Shown: positions 25,279 through 33,287, counted from the first letter of the stretch. The stretch is 64,000 nt of DNA from Solibacillus isronensis (GCF_900168685.1 NZ_FVZN01000014.1:1736001-1800000), one strand, 5' to 3'. A program made the numbers and translations. The notes: generated from the sequence alone by a model not told the origin.

Positions 25279-26937
25279 TTATTTCAAATTCTTAATCGTT
25301 TCTTTGGAAATATAGAATCCACTTTCATTGTATACACTGATTGTATTTGTTTGAATTTCAGTTGTTGTTACTTTACCTGATTTATTCGTTGTTTTTTTAA
25401 TGATTATGTCCTTATTTTCAGGGATTTCAAACGTAGTCGAACCTTTCTTCACAACAAGTACCGCGTTTTCCTTATCCGATAGGTCGATTGAAGTCGTCAT
25501 TCCTTTACCATTCAGCTCTTCTTCTGCGTTCGTGTAAAGATCCTTTGTTAATTTATCCAATTTAATCCCCATGAAGTTGGCCATTTCTTTTGCTAAATCG
25601 GTATTGTCCACTAGTCCGGAAATACGTTTTGGTCCATAAGAGTACAGGAATACGTCATCACCTGTATGTCCACCAGTAGTGTATCCTAAATCCGCTCGCT
25701 TTGATAAAAGATTAACGAGTGTACCGGCAAGCTTCTTCGTTTCTGTTGCGTTCAGGGCAGCCGTTTCCTCTGCAGTTAAATTATCAAGTCCGTATAGTTT
25801 AGCGACTTCAACTAAATTTGAACGATCCGCCTTTAAGTGGCTTAGTGCGCCTTCCACTGTCATCGTTGCCTTCTTCAATGGATTAATATAATTGGAAATA
25901 TTAATTTTGTCATATGTAGAGTTCGTGTTTTCATTACCAATCGTAATCCCGCTGTTGCCGTGGTCTGTTACTGCAATTACCATCGTATTTTTGTCTTTCT
26001 TTGCAAATTTCAACGCTTCATTTACCGCATCATCGAATGACAAAATATCCGTCACCATTCCGATTGGATCATTCGCATGGGCCGCCCAGTCAATTTTACT
26101 GCCTTCGATCATAAGGAAGAAACCATCTTTATCTTTGTTCAGCGTATCAATCGCTGTTGACGTCATTTCTGCCAATGAGGGCTCATTTGGATTTGTTTTC
26201 GTACGATCTAGTTCGTAAGCCATTGAACTGCCTGCAAAACTTCCGTAAATTTTATCGGATTTAGTCGTTAATAACTCATCGCGTGTCGTTAGGAGGTCAT
26301 ATCCTTTCTCTTCAATCACGCTAACTAGATTTTCGCCATCGTTTCGGTTTTCTGATTTTAAGTAATCATATCCACCGCCAAGAATGACATCCATATTTTG
26401 ATACACTTGCTGTTCACCGATATCGTCATAGTTACTGCGAGAAGTTACATGTGAAGAAAAGCTTGCTGGTGTCGCATGTTGAATTTCGGAAGTAGAAACA
26501 ATTCCTGTTGCTTTGCCAAGTTGTTTCGCCCCTTCCAACACATTGGCAACTGGTGTAAATGCATCGTTCGGATTCCCGTTAACACCTGGCATATCAATTA
26601 CAGATGGCAATACCCCTACATACCCGCTGTTTGATTTATTGCCAGTAGCAAGTGCCGTTCCAGCTGGTGCCGAATCTGTAATAGCTGATTCGGCTGAATG
26701 AGTTGTCACACCACCTGTTAAAATTTCATCCATTGCAAGACTTTCACCTTTGTACCAGCGGGCTAACGATACAGCGTTATTGCTGGAACCGTCCATCACG
26801 AGCATGATGACATTTGTCGGCTCCTTTTTTGCCTGTTTTGCTTCAGCCTCTGAATTGAACTGCATAACCGAAAGTGATGATACTGCTACTGTCCCCGCAA
26901 GTGCATAAGTAAACCATTTTTTCTTGTTCTTCATCAA
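25279..26937 (-). CDS. Secreted alkaline phosphatase
   Basis: About 552 residues with a signal peptide (MKNKKKWFTYALAGTVAV, cut probably after SEAEA). The active-site serine is in ITDSAPAGTALATG. The metal ligands are in VIMLVMDGSS, IEGSKIDWAAHANDP, VTDHGNSG and GGHTGDDV. It releases phosphate from organic phosphates outside the cell. The last 90 residues form a C-terminal extension not needed for the core fold. The start is TTG (26937) or the ATG three bases on, both behind AGGAGG. TTTACA-like repeats upstream suggest PhoP control. Confidence 0.92.
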   Translation of the reverse strand: MMKNKKKWFTYALAGTVAVSSLSVMQFNSEAEAKQAKKEPTNVIMLVMDGSSNNAVSLARWYKGESLAMDEILTGGVTTHSAESAITDSAPAGTALATGNKSNSGYVGVLPSVIDMPGVNGNPNDAFTPVANVLEGAKQLGKATGIVSTSEIQHATPASFSSHVTSRSNYDDIGEQQVYQNMDVILGGGYDYLKSENRNDGENLVSVIEEKGYDLLTTRDELLTTKSDKIYGSFAGSSMAYELDRTKTNPNEPSLAEMTSTAIDTLNKDKDGFFLMIEGSKIDWAAHANDPIGMVTDILSFDDAVNEALKFAKKDKNTMVIAVTDHGNSGITIGNENTNSTYDKINISNYINPLKKATMTVEGALSHLKADRSNLVEVAKLYGLDNLTAEETAALNATETKKLAGTLVNLLSKRADLGYTTGGHTGDDVFLYSYGPKRISGLVDNTDLAKEMANFMGIKLDKLTKDLYTNAEEELNGKGMTTSIDLSDKENAVLVVKKGSTTFEIPENKDIIIKKTTNKSGKVTTTEIQTNTISVYNESGFYISKETIKNLK

Positions 26938-26982
26938 TGAAATATCCTCCTAAGCAACCGCTAATTTGTAATTCGATTTCAT

Positions 26983-27044
26983 TGTAAAGTTCCTTTGTAA
27001 ATCTAGAATGCTAGATTTGTAAAATTGTATTGAGCCTTTGTGAA
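26983..27044 (-). promoter_or_regulatory. Possible PhoP-binding repeats before the alkaline phosphatase
   Basis: On the minus strand TTCACA, TTTACA, TTTACA and TTTACA occur at spacings of 21, 22 and 13 bases. PhoP boxes are TTAACA-like hexamers at 11-base intervals, so the first three fit two helical turns. The match is suggestive only. Confidence 0.35.
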
Positions 27045-27050
27045 GGGAAT

Positions 27051-27085
27051 AAAAAAGAGTGAAGCTTAACTTGCCGCTTCACCCT
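27051..27085 (-). terminator. Terminator of the TauE/SafE gene
   Basis: Minus-strand stem AGGGTGAAGC ... GCTTCACTCT followed by TTTTTATT. Confidence 0.8.
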
Positions 27086-27097
27086 TTACCATTTTTA

Positions 27098-27883
27098 TTA
27101 TTGTAAAATATCTATCCATATTTTAATAGCTGTAGCACCAATCATGAGTGCAAGCAGCCATTGCAGTATTTTAATATTCATTTTCTGACCGACTTTTGCA
27201 CCAAGTGGAGCTGCGATGATACTTGCAATGATCATAATGAAAGCCGGCCAATAGTCGACCTGGCCTGTCATCACTTTGCCGACACTGCCACCGATTGATG
27301 AGATAAATGTAATTGCCAAACTTGTCGCGATTGTAATACGTGTTGGAATTTTTAACACTGTCAACATAATCGGTACGAGTAAAAACCCGCCGGCTGCCCC
27401 GACAATGCCTGATCCGATACCAACGATGAGTGCAAGTATACTCGCCAACGCTTTATTGAATGAAATTTCTGTAGTATCTTCTACTGTTTTCTTTGGGATC
27501 AGCATCATGACGGCTGCAATGGCAGCGAGTAGCCCGTACACAATATTGACGGCATCTTCAGATAAAAACCCTGAACCGTAACTGCCGATAAAGCTGCCGA
27601 CCAAAATCGCGGCACCCATATATATAATGAGATCCTTGTTCAGTAACCCGCTTTTCCGGTATGCCCAAACCCCTGCAATCGAGGCGAACAGCACTTGAAC
27701 GGCGCTGATTCCGGAAACTTCATGCGCGGTAAATGCGACTAAACCGAACAATGGCGGAATATAAAGCAGCATCGGGTATTTAATGATCGAACCGCCGACA
27801 CCAAGCATACCGGAAAGAAAAGAGCCGATAAACCCAAGCCCAAATATGACCGCAATATACATCAATGATAAATCGATTTCCAT
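27098..27883 (-). CDS. tauE: TauE/SafE-family sulfite/organosulfur exporter
   Basis: 261 residues from the ATG at 27883 (AAGGAAAA site). It has about eight hydrophobic helices in two repeats with the glycine-rich motifs of the family, [18 protein letters not shown] and [17 protein letters not shown]. TauE/SafE proteins export sulfite, thiosulfate or sulfonates. As the last gene of the persulfide cluster it would remove oxidised sulfur products, as TauE does in the S. aureus cst operon. That role is inferred from context. Confidence 0.85.
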   Translation of the reverse strand: MEIDLSLMYIAVIFGLGFIGSFLSGMLGVGGSIIKYPMLLYIPPLFGLVAFTAHEVSGISAVQVLFASIAGVWAYRKSGLLNKDLIIYMGAAILVGSFIGSYGSGFLSEDAVNIVYGLLAAIAAVMMLIPKKTVEDTTEISFNKALASILALIVGIGSGIVGAAGGFLLVPIMLTVLKIPTRITIATSLAITFISSIGGSVGKVMTGQVDYWPAFIMIIASIIAAPLGAKVGQKMNIKILQWLLALMIGATAIKIWIDILQ

Positions 27884-27950
27884 ATGTTTTCCTTCTTTCA
27901 AAAAATTCAATTATGCCGCAGCTGACAATTTGTTTCGTCAACCAGGGCTT

Positions 27951-28022
27951 ATCTTTATTCAACGGGCGTGATCTACACCCGCTGAATAAAGATAAAGCGG
28001 GTAGAATCAGTCGCTACCCGCT
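27951..28022 (-). terminator. Tandem hairpins between tusA and tauE
   Basis: Two consecutive stems: ATCTTTATTCA/TGAATAAAGAT (27951-27961 with 27983-27993, extended inward by CGGG/CCCG) and AGCGGGTAG/CTACCCGCT (27996-28004 with 28014-28022). On the minus strand the second is followed by TTTATCTTTATT. They may end or attenuate transcription before tauE. Confidence 0.55.
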
Positions 28023-28028
28023 ATTTTT

Positions 28029-28256
28029 TTATGCTTTTTGAATATAGAAGTACAGAACGCCCGCTTCTTCTTTTTGTTCTACGATGGAGTGGCCGCCTGC
28101 ACCTGCCCATGCTTTGAAATCATTTAAAGCACCTTTATCCGTTACTAATACTTCCAGCACTTCACCGGATTTAATTTTATCGATTGCCTTTTTCGTTTTT
28201 ACGATTGGCATTGGACATGCTAAACCTTTTGCATCTAATGTTTGTGTAATATTCAT
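28029..28256 (-). CDS. TusA-family sulfur carrier
   Basis: 75 residues from the ATG at 28256, which has a GAGGA site; longer frames upstream lack one. The sulfur-carrying cysteine is in LDAKGLACPMPIVKTKKA. TusA proteins accept a persulfide from rhodaneses or DsrE proteins and pass it on. The same 18-residue motif recurs in the fused TusA-rhodanese at 29950-30510, so the two genes are close relatives. It lies in the persulfide cluster. Confidence 0.88.
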   Translation of the reverse strand: MNITQTLDAKGLACPMPIVKTKKAIDKIKSGEVLEVLVTDKGALNDFKAWAGAGGHSIVEQKEEAGVLYFYIQKA

Positions 28257-28380
28257 TTGAAATTCCTCTATTCTTAAATTTGTTTGTTGTAAGCGATCTA
28301 TAAGTTTCCCGTGTAACACGATTGCGTGCCTCTTGAGCGCGAGGCACACATAGGTGTAACATTTCAATTTCAGCTTTCAA

Positions 28381-29508
28381 TTAGCGTACTGCACAACGGT
28401 TAGGACCGATTTCCATTTCCGTTTGCTCGTCGTTATCAGGTGTAATTTTACCCATGTTCACGTGGCGAATTTCTTGGTAAGCGTTCGGCTGTGGTGGTAA
28501 GTTATCTGTTACCATTGAGCGAAATTCTGCTTCGTCTTCCACATTTAATCCGTGGTTTTCAGCAAATAAATCACCAAGGCGTTTTGCTACTGTTCCGTCT
28601 TCGTTCAGCTCGTCAATGATCATAAAGTGAGCTGGTAACACGATTAAGTCTTCTGCTAATGTGCGGTAGCGAGAATATAATGTTTCGCGTAAGTCTCCAA
28701 CCCAGTCTTCAGCAAGTCCTGCCAAGTCTGGACGACCGATTGAATCGATGAATAAGATGTCACCTGTTAATAAATATTTACCGTCGATGACAAATGATGT
28801 TGAACCGATTGTATGACCTGGTGAATAAAGCGCGCCGACTTCGATTTCAGAAGCACCTAATTGTACTTTTAAACCGTCTTCAAGTGGTTCATAGTCAAAT
28901 ACAACATCTTCTGCATCTTTTGGTGGTAAGTAGTAAGTTGCACCAGTAGCTGCAGCGATGTGCCGACCACCAGAAATGTGGTCAGCGTGTAAGTGTGTAT
29001 CGAAAACGTGTTTAATCTCAACACCTTTTTCTTCAGCAAACTTCGTGAATACTTCTGTGAAACGTACTGCGTCAATGATCGCCGCTTCGCCTTCAGAAAT
29101 CGCCATGTACGATAAACAACCTTTACCTAAACGGACGAACTGGTATAACTCGCCGCCGTTTGCTAAATCCCCGACTTTAATCGGCTCAAGGTACATTGAC
29201 CAAGATTTCATACCGCCTTCTAAGTAAGCTACATCACGACCTGCATCAGCTAACATTTCTGCGACCATAATAGAAGAGCCTTCTTTTGCACACACAACTA
29301 ATACGTCTTTGTCTGTTGGGATTTGTGGTAAAATTTCTTCTACACCGTCTAATAATTCGAAGTAAGGAATGTTTAAGTACTCGAATTTGTGACCGTCAAT
29401 TTTCCAGTCTTTAAATGCGTCTTCATTACGAACATCTAAAATAAACAATTCTTTGTTTTCGATTACTTTGCGCGCCACTTGTGCGGCTGTCCATGCTGTT
29501 ACTGTCAT
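28381..29508 (-). CDS. Rhodanese - MBL-fold persulfide dioxygenase fusion
   Basis: 375 residues. Residues 1-110 form a rhodanese domain with an active-site-like loop VVCAKEGSS. The remainder is a metallo-beta-lactamase fold with the metal motif [11 protein letters not shown] and later [18 protein letters not shown] and VLPAHF, as in ETHE1/CstB persulfide dioxygenases. These oxidise persulfide to sulfite. The rhodanese comes first here, whereas ETHE1-rhodanese fusions such as PRF carry it last. A CstR-type operator overlaps its ribosome site (29514-29529). Confidence 0.88.
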   Translation of the reverse strand: MTVTAWTAAQVARKVIENKELFILDVRNEDAFKDWKIDGHKFEYLNIPYFELLDGVEEILPQIPTDKDVLVVCAKEGSSIMVAEMLADAGRDVAYLEGGMKSWSMYLEPIKVGDLANGGELYQFVRLGKGCLSYMAISEGEAAIIDAVRFTEVFTKFAEEKGVEIKHVFDTHLHADHISGGRHIAAATGATYYLPPKDAEDVVFDYEPLEDGLKVQLGASEIEVGALYSPGHTIGSTSFVIDGKYLLTGDILFIDSIGRPDLAGLAEDWVGDLRETLYSRYRTLAEDLIVLPAHFMIIDELNEDGTVAKRLGDLFAENHGLNVEDEAEFRSMVTDNLPPQPNAYQEIRHVNMGKITPDNDEQTEMEIGPNRCAVR

Positions 29509-29513
29509 CTAAA

Positions 29514-29529
29514 TTACCCCCATAGGTAT
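29514..29529 (-). promoter_or_regulatory. CstR-type operator 1
   Basis: TTACC-N6-GGTAT, 5 bases before the dioxygenase start codon. On the minus strand its GGGGG also serves as the ribosome site, so a bound repressor or the shared bases could affect expression of this gene. Confidence 0.6.
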
Positions 29530-29552
29530 ATTTTTGTTTAAAATTTTTTCTA

Positions 29553-29948
29553 TTAAAACGTTAACGTTGGTGCTGCATCCTTCGCGTATTCAAGGAATGT
29601 AACCGCACCGCCTACTTCAATACCATCCACGAAATCTTCTTTTGTCAGACCCATTACGTCCATTGTCATTTGACAAGCGATAAACTTCACACCTAAATCC
29701 TGTGCCATTTCCACTAATTGCGGAATTGCCGGTACATTCGCCTTGGCAAAGCCTTCCGCAAAGTGTTCTTTACCAGCAGGCATTTCAAGTGCATGCATCC
29801 CTTGTTTATGAATGAGGTTCAATCCTTCAAATGTGAAAAAGATTGCGACTTCTTTATCGGAAGCTGCTGCTGCCGTTGTGATATTGAATACTTTATATGC
29901 ATCGAAAAGTCCGCCGTTCGCTGCGATGATTGCTACTTTGTTTGTCAT
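29553..29948 (-). CDS. DsrE/DsrF/DrsH-like sulfur transfer protein
   Basis: 131 residues of the DsrE fold (KVAIIAANGGLFDAYKVFNI at the start). A single conserved cysteine is in FIACQMTMDVMG, the usual sulfur-binding position. Such proteins carry persulfide or tetrathionate-like sulfur among rhodanese and TusA partners. It follows the TusA-rhodanese gene by one base, so the two are co-translated. A longer paralog lies at 31223-31699. Confidence 0.85.
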   Translation of the reverse strand: MTNKVAIIAANGGLFDAYKVFNITTAAAASDKEVAIFFTFEGLNLIHKQGMHALEMPAGKEHFAEGFAKANVPAIPQLVEMAQDLGVKFIACQMTMDVMGLTKEDFVDGIEVGGAVTFLEYAKDAAPTLTF

Positions 29949-29949
29949 A

Positions 29950-30510
29950 TTACTCTACCTCTTTCTGTAATTCGCCTTCATAGCCTGTCATTCCAGGCAA
30001 GACGTTGTATACTTTTGTAAATCCAGCTTCAGCCAGTTGTTTTGCTGCCATATCTGAGCGTGTACCTGTACGGCAAATGACATAAATTGTTTCATTTTTA
30101 TCGAGTTCATCCATTCGTGTTGTTAATTCGCCCATAGGAATTGATTTTGCTCCCGGGATATGGCCGAAAGCATATTCTGCTGCTTCACGGACATCCAAAA
30201 TTAACCCTTCTTGTTTCACTGCATCTTCATTTGAAATTGTTTTTTCAAATGTTTTTTCTGCTGCTTCACTGATTTTCGGATTACATTTACGAATATAGTG
30301 ATAAAACACACCATCTACTTCATTGGATCCGATATATTGGTGGCCGACAGTTTTCGACCATGCCGCTATATCCGCTACCGAACCTTTGTCTGTCGCCTGA
30401 ATTTCCAGCACTTGTCCTTCTGCCACGTCATTCATCGCTTTTTTCGTTTTCACAATCGGCATTGGGCAAGCTAAACCTTTTGCATCAAGTTGTACGTCTG
30501 ATTTAATCAT
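29950..30510 (-). CDS. TusA-rhodanese fusion sulfurtransferase
   Basis: 186 residues. Residues 1-75 are a TusA domain with the cysteine in LDAKGLACPMPIVKTKKA. Residues 90-186 are a rhodanese domain with the active-site loop CRTGTRS. The fusion would let sulfur pass from the rhodanese cysteine to the TusA cysteine within one chain, comparable to CstA of S. aureus. An operator of the CstR type lies just upstream at 30526-30541. Confidence 0.88.
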   Translation of the reverse strand: MIKSDVQLDAKGLACPMPIVKTKKAMNDVAEGQVLEIQATDKGSVADIAAWSKTVGHQYIGSNEVDGVFYHYIRKCNPKISEAAEKTFEKTISNEDAVKQEGLILDVREAAEYAFGHIPGAKSIPMGELTTRMDELDKNETIYVICRTGTRSDMAAKQLAEAGFTKVYNVLPGMTGYEGELQKEVE

Positions 30511-30525
30511 CTTTATCCTCCACTT

Positions 30526-30541
30526 ATACCAGTAAAGGTAT
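30526..30541 (-). promoter_or_regulatory. CstR-type operator 2
   Basis: ATACC-AGTAAA-GGTAT, extended to a 7-bp palindrome TTATACC/GGTATAA, 16 bases before the TusA-rhodanese start. Confidence 0.65.
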
Positions 30542-30560
30542 AATTTATTTTAAAAATTTT

Positions 30561-30857
30561 TTATTTTACTTCGCCATTCCATTCAAGCATACCGCCTGTC
30601 ATATTCGTCACATCAAACCCTTGCGATTCCAGAAATGCTGTTGCCTGACCACTGCGGCCGCCTGAACGGCAAACCATAATATACGGGATTTTTTTATCCA
30701 ATTCGTGCATGCGGAATTCCAGCAGTCCTAATGGAATATGTGTAACACCTGGAATATGGCCTGCTTCTACTTCTGCCACTTCGCGAACATCGATTAAATG
30801 AATCGCTTCGCCGGCTTCTAATTTTGCTTGAACTTGTTCTGGTAAAATAGTTTTCAT
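30561..30857 (-). CDS. Rhodanese-domain sulfurtransferase
   Basis: 98 residues, a single rhodanese domain with the active-site loop CRSGGRSGQA and HIPGVTHIPLG. The ATG at 30857 is chosen for its AAGGAGG site; the longer frame would overlap the upstream gene. It moves sulfane sulfur from donors such as thiosulfate or glutathione/bacillithiol persulfide to acceptors. It is third in the cstR-led gene run. Confidence 0.88.
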   Translation of the reverse strand: MKTILPEQVQAKLEAGEAIHLIDVREVAEVEAGHIPGVTHIPLGLLEFRMHELDKKIPYIMVCRSGGRSGQATAFLESQGFDVTNMTGGMLEWNGEVK

Positions 30858-30870
30858 CTTGATTTCCTCC

Positions 30871-31212
30871 TTAGTATGCACTCATGCCGCCACGAACATT
30901 TGTCACTTGTTCATAGCCTAATTTTTTCAGCTGATTACAAGCCTGTTTCGAACGCATCCCGCTCTGGCAAATAACTACAATTTCCTTATCCTTTGGCAGT
31001 TTCGAAAAATCGGAGCCAAGCGGGATATTTTTAAACTGCTTCACATTGCGCGCTTTATACTCAGCAGGTGTGCGAACATCGACAAAAACTTTATCTTTGT
31101 CATTGAGCACTGTTTTAAGCTGTGCCGTTGTCAACGTATTGACGCCTTTTGCCGGCTTCATACGCCAGATCAAAAATGCTGCGATTACGGCGATTAATAA
31201 GATTGTTTCCAT
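30871..31212 (-). CDS. Membrane-anchored rhodanese
   Basis: 113 residues. An N-terminal helix (METILLIAVIAAFLIWRM) anchors a rhodanese domain with the active-site loop CQSGMRSKQA. The soluble part is short and complete (FVDVRTPAEYKARNVKQFKN to VTNVRGGMSAY). The basic residues after the helix point to a cytoplasmic domain. It would act on sulfur near the membrane, for example beside a quinone reductase, but no such enzyme is encoded in the window. Confidence 0.87.
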   Translation of the reverse strand: METILLIAVIAAFLIWRMKPAKGVNTLTTAQLKTVLNDKDKVFVDVRTPAEYKARNVKQFKNIPLGSDFSKLPKDKEIVVICQSGMRSKQACNQLKKLGYEQVTNVRGGMSAY

Positions 31213-31222
31213 AAGTCACCTC

Positions 31223-31699
31223 TTATATGAATAAGTTTATGTTTCCTTCTTCAGCATCCGCCAAATAAGCGGCCACACCGGCATACTCAATGCCGTCCAG
31301 TAATTCTTCTTGTTGAAGTCCCAGTAAATCCATGGTCATTGTACATGTCACAAGCTTAATGTCCTGTTCCTGCGCCATTTCAATTAACTGTGTCAACGTC
31401 AATGCATTATGCTTATTCATAACGTGCTTGATCATTTTAGGGCCCATGCCCAGCATTTGCATTTTTGATAAACCTAGTTTCTCTGCACCACGCGGCATCA
31501 TTTTGGCAAACATTTTTTCAAGGAAACCTTTTTTAACCGCTACCGGTTCTTGTTTTCTTAATGCATTGATACCCCAGAAGGTATGAAATATTGTTACTTC
31601 ATGTTCATAGGCTGCCGCACCGTTTGCAATAATATAAGCGGCCATTGCCTTGTCGTAATCACCGCTGAATAATACGATGGTTGTTCTTTTCTTTTCCAA
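31223..31699 (-). CDS. DsrE/DrsH-like sulfur transfer protein, long form
   Basis: 158 residues from a TTG behind a GGGGG site. It follows the DsrE fold (TIVLFSGDYDKAMAAYIIANG) with a 40-residue insert (VKKGFLEKMFAKMMPRGAEK). The conserved cysteine is in LVTCTMTMDLLG. This form, known as DsrE/DsrF/DrsH-like or YrkE type, is regularly found next to rhodaneses and CsoR/CstR regulators. Operator 3 lies 12 bases upstream. Confidence 0.87.
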   Translation of the reverse strand: MEKKRTTIVLFSGDYDKAMAAYIIANGAAAYEHEVTIFHTFWGINALRKQEPVAVKKGFLEKMFAKMMPRGAEKLGLSKMQMLGMGPKMIKHVMNKHNALTLTQLIEMAQEQDIKLVTCTMTMDLLGLQQEELLDGIEYAGVAAYLADAEEGNINLFI

Positions 31700-31710
31700 T
31701 GTAAGTCCCC

Positions 31711-31726
31711 CTACCCCTATAGGTAT
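31711..31726 (-). promoter_or_regulatory. CstR-type operator 3
   Basis: CTACC-CCTATA-GGTAT between cstR and the long DsrE gene. No clear separate promoter was found with it. Confidence 0.65.
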
Positions 31727-31750
31727 ATAATATTTTAAAAATAAAAAGCC

Positions 31751-32011
31751 TTATCGACTTTTTACTAGTAAATCCACTGCCTGTTTAACCATGGCATTTT
31801 TATCCATCGTTTCGGCATCTTCTTTTGAAAGACACTCCACTAAGTTATCCGTTACGATCACACCGATTGTACGGTCAACAGCAGAGCGGACAGCACTTAG
31901 TTGTGTAATGACATCTTTGCAGTCCTTTTCTTCTTCCATCATGCGTAAAATACCGCGAAGCTGCCCTTCGACCTTTTTCATACGAGCCAACACTTTTGGA
32001 TCATACTGCAT
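31751..32011 (-). CDS. cstR: CsoR-family persulfide sensor, CstR type
   Basis: 86 residues, all-helical CsoR fold (DPKVLARMKKVEGQLRGILR). Two cysteines are present, C31 (KDCKDVITQL) and C60 (NLVECLSK), the pair that senses persulfides in CstR. The histidine that CsoR uses to bind copper is replaced by asparagine (N56), so copper sensing is unlikely. It probably represses the whole downstream sulfur cluster and itself through the operators in the two upstream promoters. Confidence 0.9.
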   Translation of the reverse strand: MQYDPKVLARMKKVEGQLRGILRMMEEEKDCKDVITQLSAVRSAVDRTIGVIVTDNLVECLSKEDAETMDKNAMVKQAVDLLVKSR

Positions 32012-32045
32012 ACGCTCACCTCTTCTGAAATGATTTGTTACTCAC

Positions 32046-32074
32046 ACTATACTACCCCTATGGGTATATGTCAA
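32046..32074 (-). promoter_or_regulatory. cstR promoter P1 with operator 4 in the spacer
   Basis: Minus strand TTGACA (32069-32074), 17 bases, TATAGT (32046-32051). The operator CTACC-CCTATG-GGTAT (32052-32067) fills the spacer, so a bound repressor would block RNA polymerase directly. The start codon is 35 bases downstream of the -10 element. Confidence 0.8.
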
Positions 32075-32136
32075 ACATTTAATTTCATTAAAATTCCTTC
32101 CGAATAGCCATCAGTATGTCGGCTATTTCTGCCCTT

Positions 32137-32165
32137 ATAATATACCCCTACAGGTATAATGTCAA
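32137..32165 (-). promoter_or_regulatory. Upstream cstR promoter P2 with operator 5 in the spacer
   Basis: Minus strand TTGACA (32160-32165), 17 bases, TATTAT (32137-32142). The operator ATACC-CCTACA-GGTAT (32142-32157) lies in the spacer, in the same arrangement as P1, 91 bases further upstream. Confidence 0.75.
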
Positions 32166-32234
32166 TTAAAAAGAAATCCTTTTTTAAACAGATAAAAAAG
32201 TTTGATCCTATTCTACTTGCGTTACTCCATATAC

Positions 32235-32250
32235 GCGCCCGATTGTTGAA
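32235..32250. repeat. Right-arm fragment of dispersed palindromic repeat
   Basis: GCGCCCGATTGTTGAA, ending six bases before the gene remnant at 32257. Confidence 0.45.
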
Positions 32251-32256
32251 ATAAAT

Positions 32257-32382
32257 TTATTCTCCTAAATTCAATAACCATTTACGTAATTTTGCCTTCG
32301 GATAATACACTTTACTGTTTATAATAATATGTGGAACATCAGAATGCTCTTTGATTAAAGATTTAGTATCTTCTTTTAAAGA
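32257..32382 (-). pseudogene. Remnant of a small DNA-binding (excisionase-like) gene
   Basis: An open stretch of 41 codons without start codon or ribosome site reads SLKEDTKSLIKEHSDVPHII, then NSKVYYPKAKLRKWLLNLGE, stop. The end KVYYPKAKLRKWL resembles the wing of short excisionase/MerR-like DNA-binding proteins. The N-terminal part is gone, and the break coincides with a repeat arm (32371-32401). A second arm follows the stop codon. Confidence 0.5.
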
Positions 32383-32401
32383 AATGCGCCCGATTGTTGA
32401 A
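32371..32401. repeat. Right-part fragment of dispersed palindromic repeat
   Basis: TTCTTTTAAAGAA inner stem followed by GCGCCCGATTGTTGAA. It marks the broken end of the gene remnant at 32257-32382. Confidence 0.5.
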
Positions 32402-32430
32402 TAACAATGGCCTTCCCAGTATAGAACTTT

Positions 32431-32772
32431 TTACGAAATAAATGCTGCCATTATATATTTTTGAGCTACTAAAAATATTCCCCAAGCAACTACTCCTAGT
32501 GAAATTGCTAGCGTTAAATGAACAGATTGCTTCAAAGCGAAATAAATCACAAATAGCATTACCATTGTTGCTGGAAATCCTGCTAGAACGCCCAGTGTAA
32601 ATTTGTTGATGTTTTGAGTAGTTTCCCCTTGAACCGTTAACCAAATGATACTTAATATGCTAATTAAAGGTAGGGCAGCTAAAATGCCACCATAAACAGG
32701 ATATCGTCTTGCCAATTCCGTTACGATACCAATAATGGCAGCCGAACTTATAATTTTTATTAGCAAATACAT
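32431..32772 (-). CDS. DUF3147 membrane protein
   Basis: 113 residues with four hydrophobic helices (LIKIISSAAIIGIVTELA, LAALPLISILSIIWLTVQ, GVLAGFPATMVMLFVIYFAL, LAISLGVVAWGIFLVAQKY). It matches the size and pattern of DUF3147 proteins, whose function is unknown. The ATG follows the stop codon of the MarR gene directly, so the two are translated together and the regulator probably controls it. Confidence 0.8.
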   Translation of the reverse strand: MYLLIKIISSAAIIGIVTELARRYPVYGGILAALPLISILSIIWLTVQGETTQNINKFTLGVLAGFPATMVMLFVIYFALKQSVHLTLAISLGVVAWGIFLVAQKYIMAAFIS

Positions 32773-33180
32773 TTATTTTGATACCTCACTTAAAAGTCGA
32801 AATGCTTCAATAATCTTTTCTCTTTCATTAGTCGATAATCGGCTAAGTGCGACTTGCAGTTTATTTTCATCTAATTCTGTATTCTTTTTTAATATTTCTG
32901 AACCTATTTCTGTTAAATGTAAATACACTTTTCGTTGGTCTTCATCCGACCTCTCTTTATACAACCACCCATTACTCACTAATTTTTTCACATGTTCTGA
33001 TGCTGTATTGTGTGAAATTGATAATTGCTCAGCAATGTCACGAATCACGACATATTGCTGTTTCTGAACCATTTGTAAAATGCGGACACTTTGATGCGAA
33101 ATCACTTCTTCTTGTACGGGATGTAAATTGAAATAAATGTCCGTAAAGTATTTGTTTATATCTTGAACCACTAAAATCAC
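32773..33180 (-). CDS. MarR-family transcriptional regulator
   Basis: 135 residues with the winged helix of MarR proteins: VVIRDIAEQLSISHNTASEH (recognition helix), then the wing RSDEDQRKVYLHLTEIG. A long perfect palindrome 24-50 bases upstream (33204-33230) is the likely autoregulatory operator. The ligand is unknown. The partner gene is the DUF3147 membrane protein. Confidence 0.87.
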   Translation of the reverse strand: MILVVQDINKYFTDIYFNLHPVQEEVISHQSVRILQMVQKQQYVVIRDIAEQLSISHNTASEHVKKLVSNGWLYKERSDEDQRKVYLHLTEIGSEILKKNTELDENKLQVALSRLSTNEREKIIEAFRLLSEVSK

Positions 33181-33203
33181 CTCAATTTTAAATCGATTAA
33201 AAC

Positions 33204-33230
33204 GATTATATCGTAATATACGATATAATC
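33204..33230. promoter_or_regulatory. Operator palindrome of the MarR gene
   Basis: GATTATATCGTA and TACGATATAATC, a perfect 12-bp inverted repeat around ATA. The length and position fit a MarR dimer site. Confidence 0.75.
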
Positions 33231-33287
33231 ACAACAATAAAATTGCCTTTTCCTAATTAAAGCTTAATTCCATAACTGGTCCCTTAC

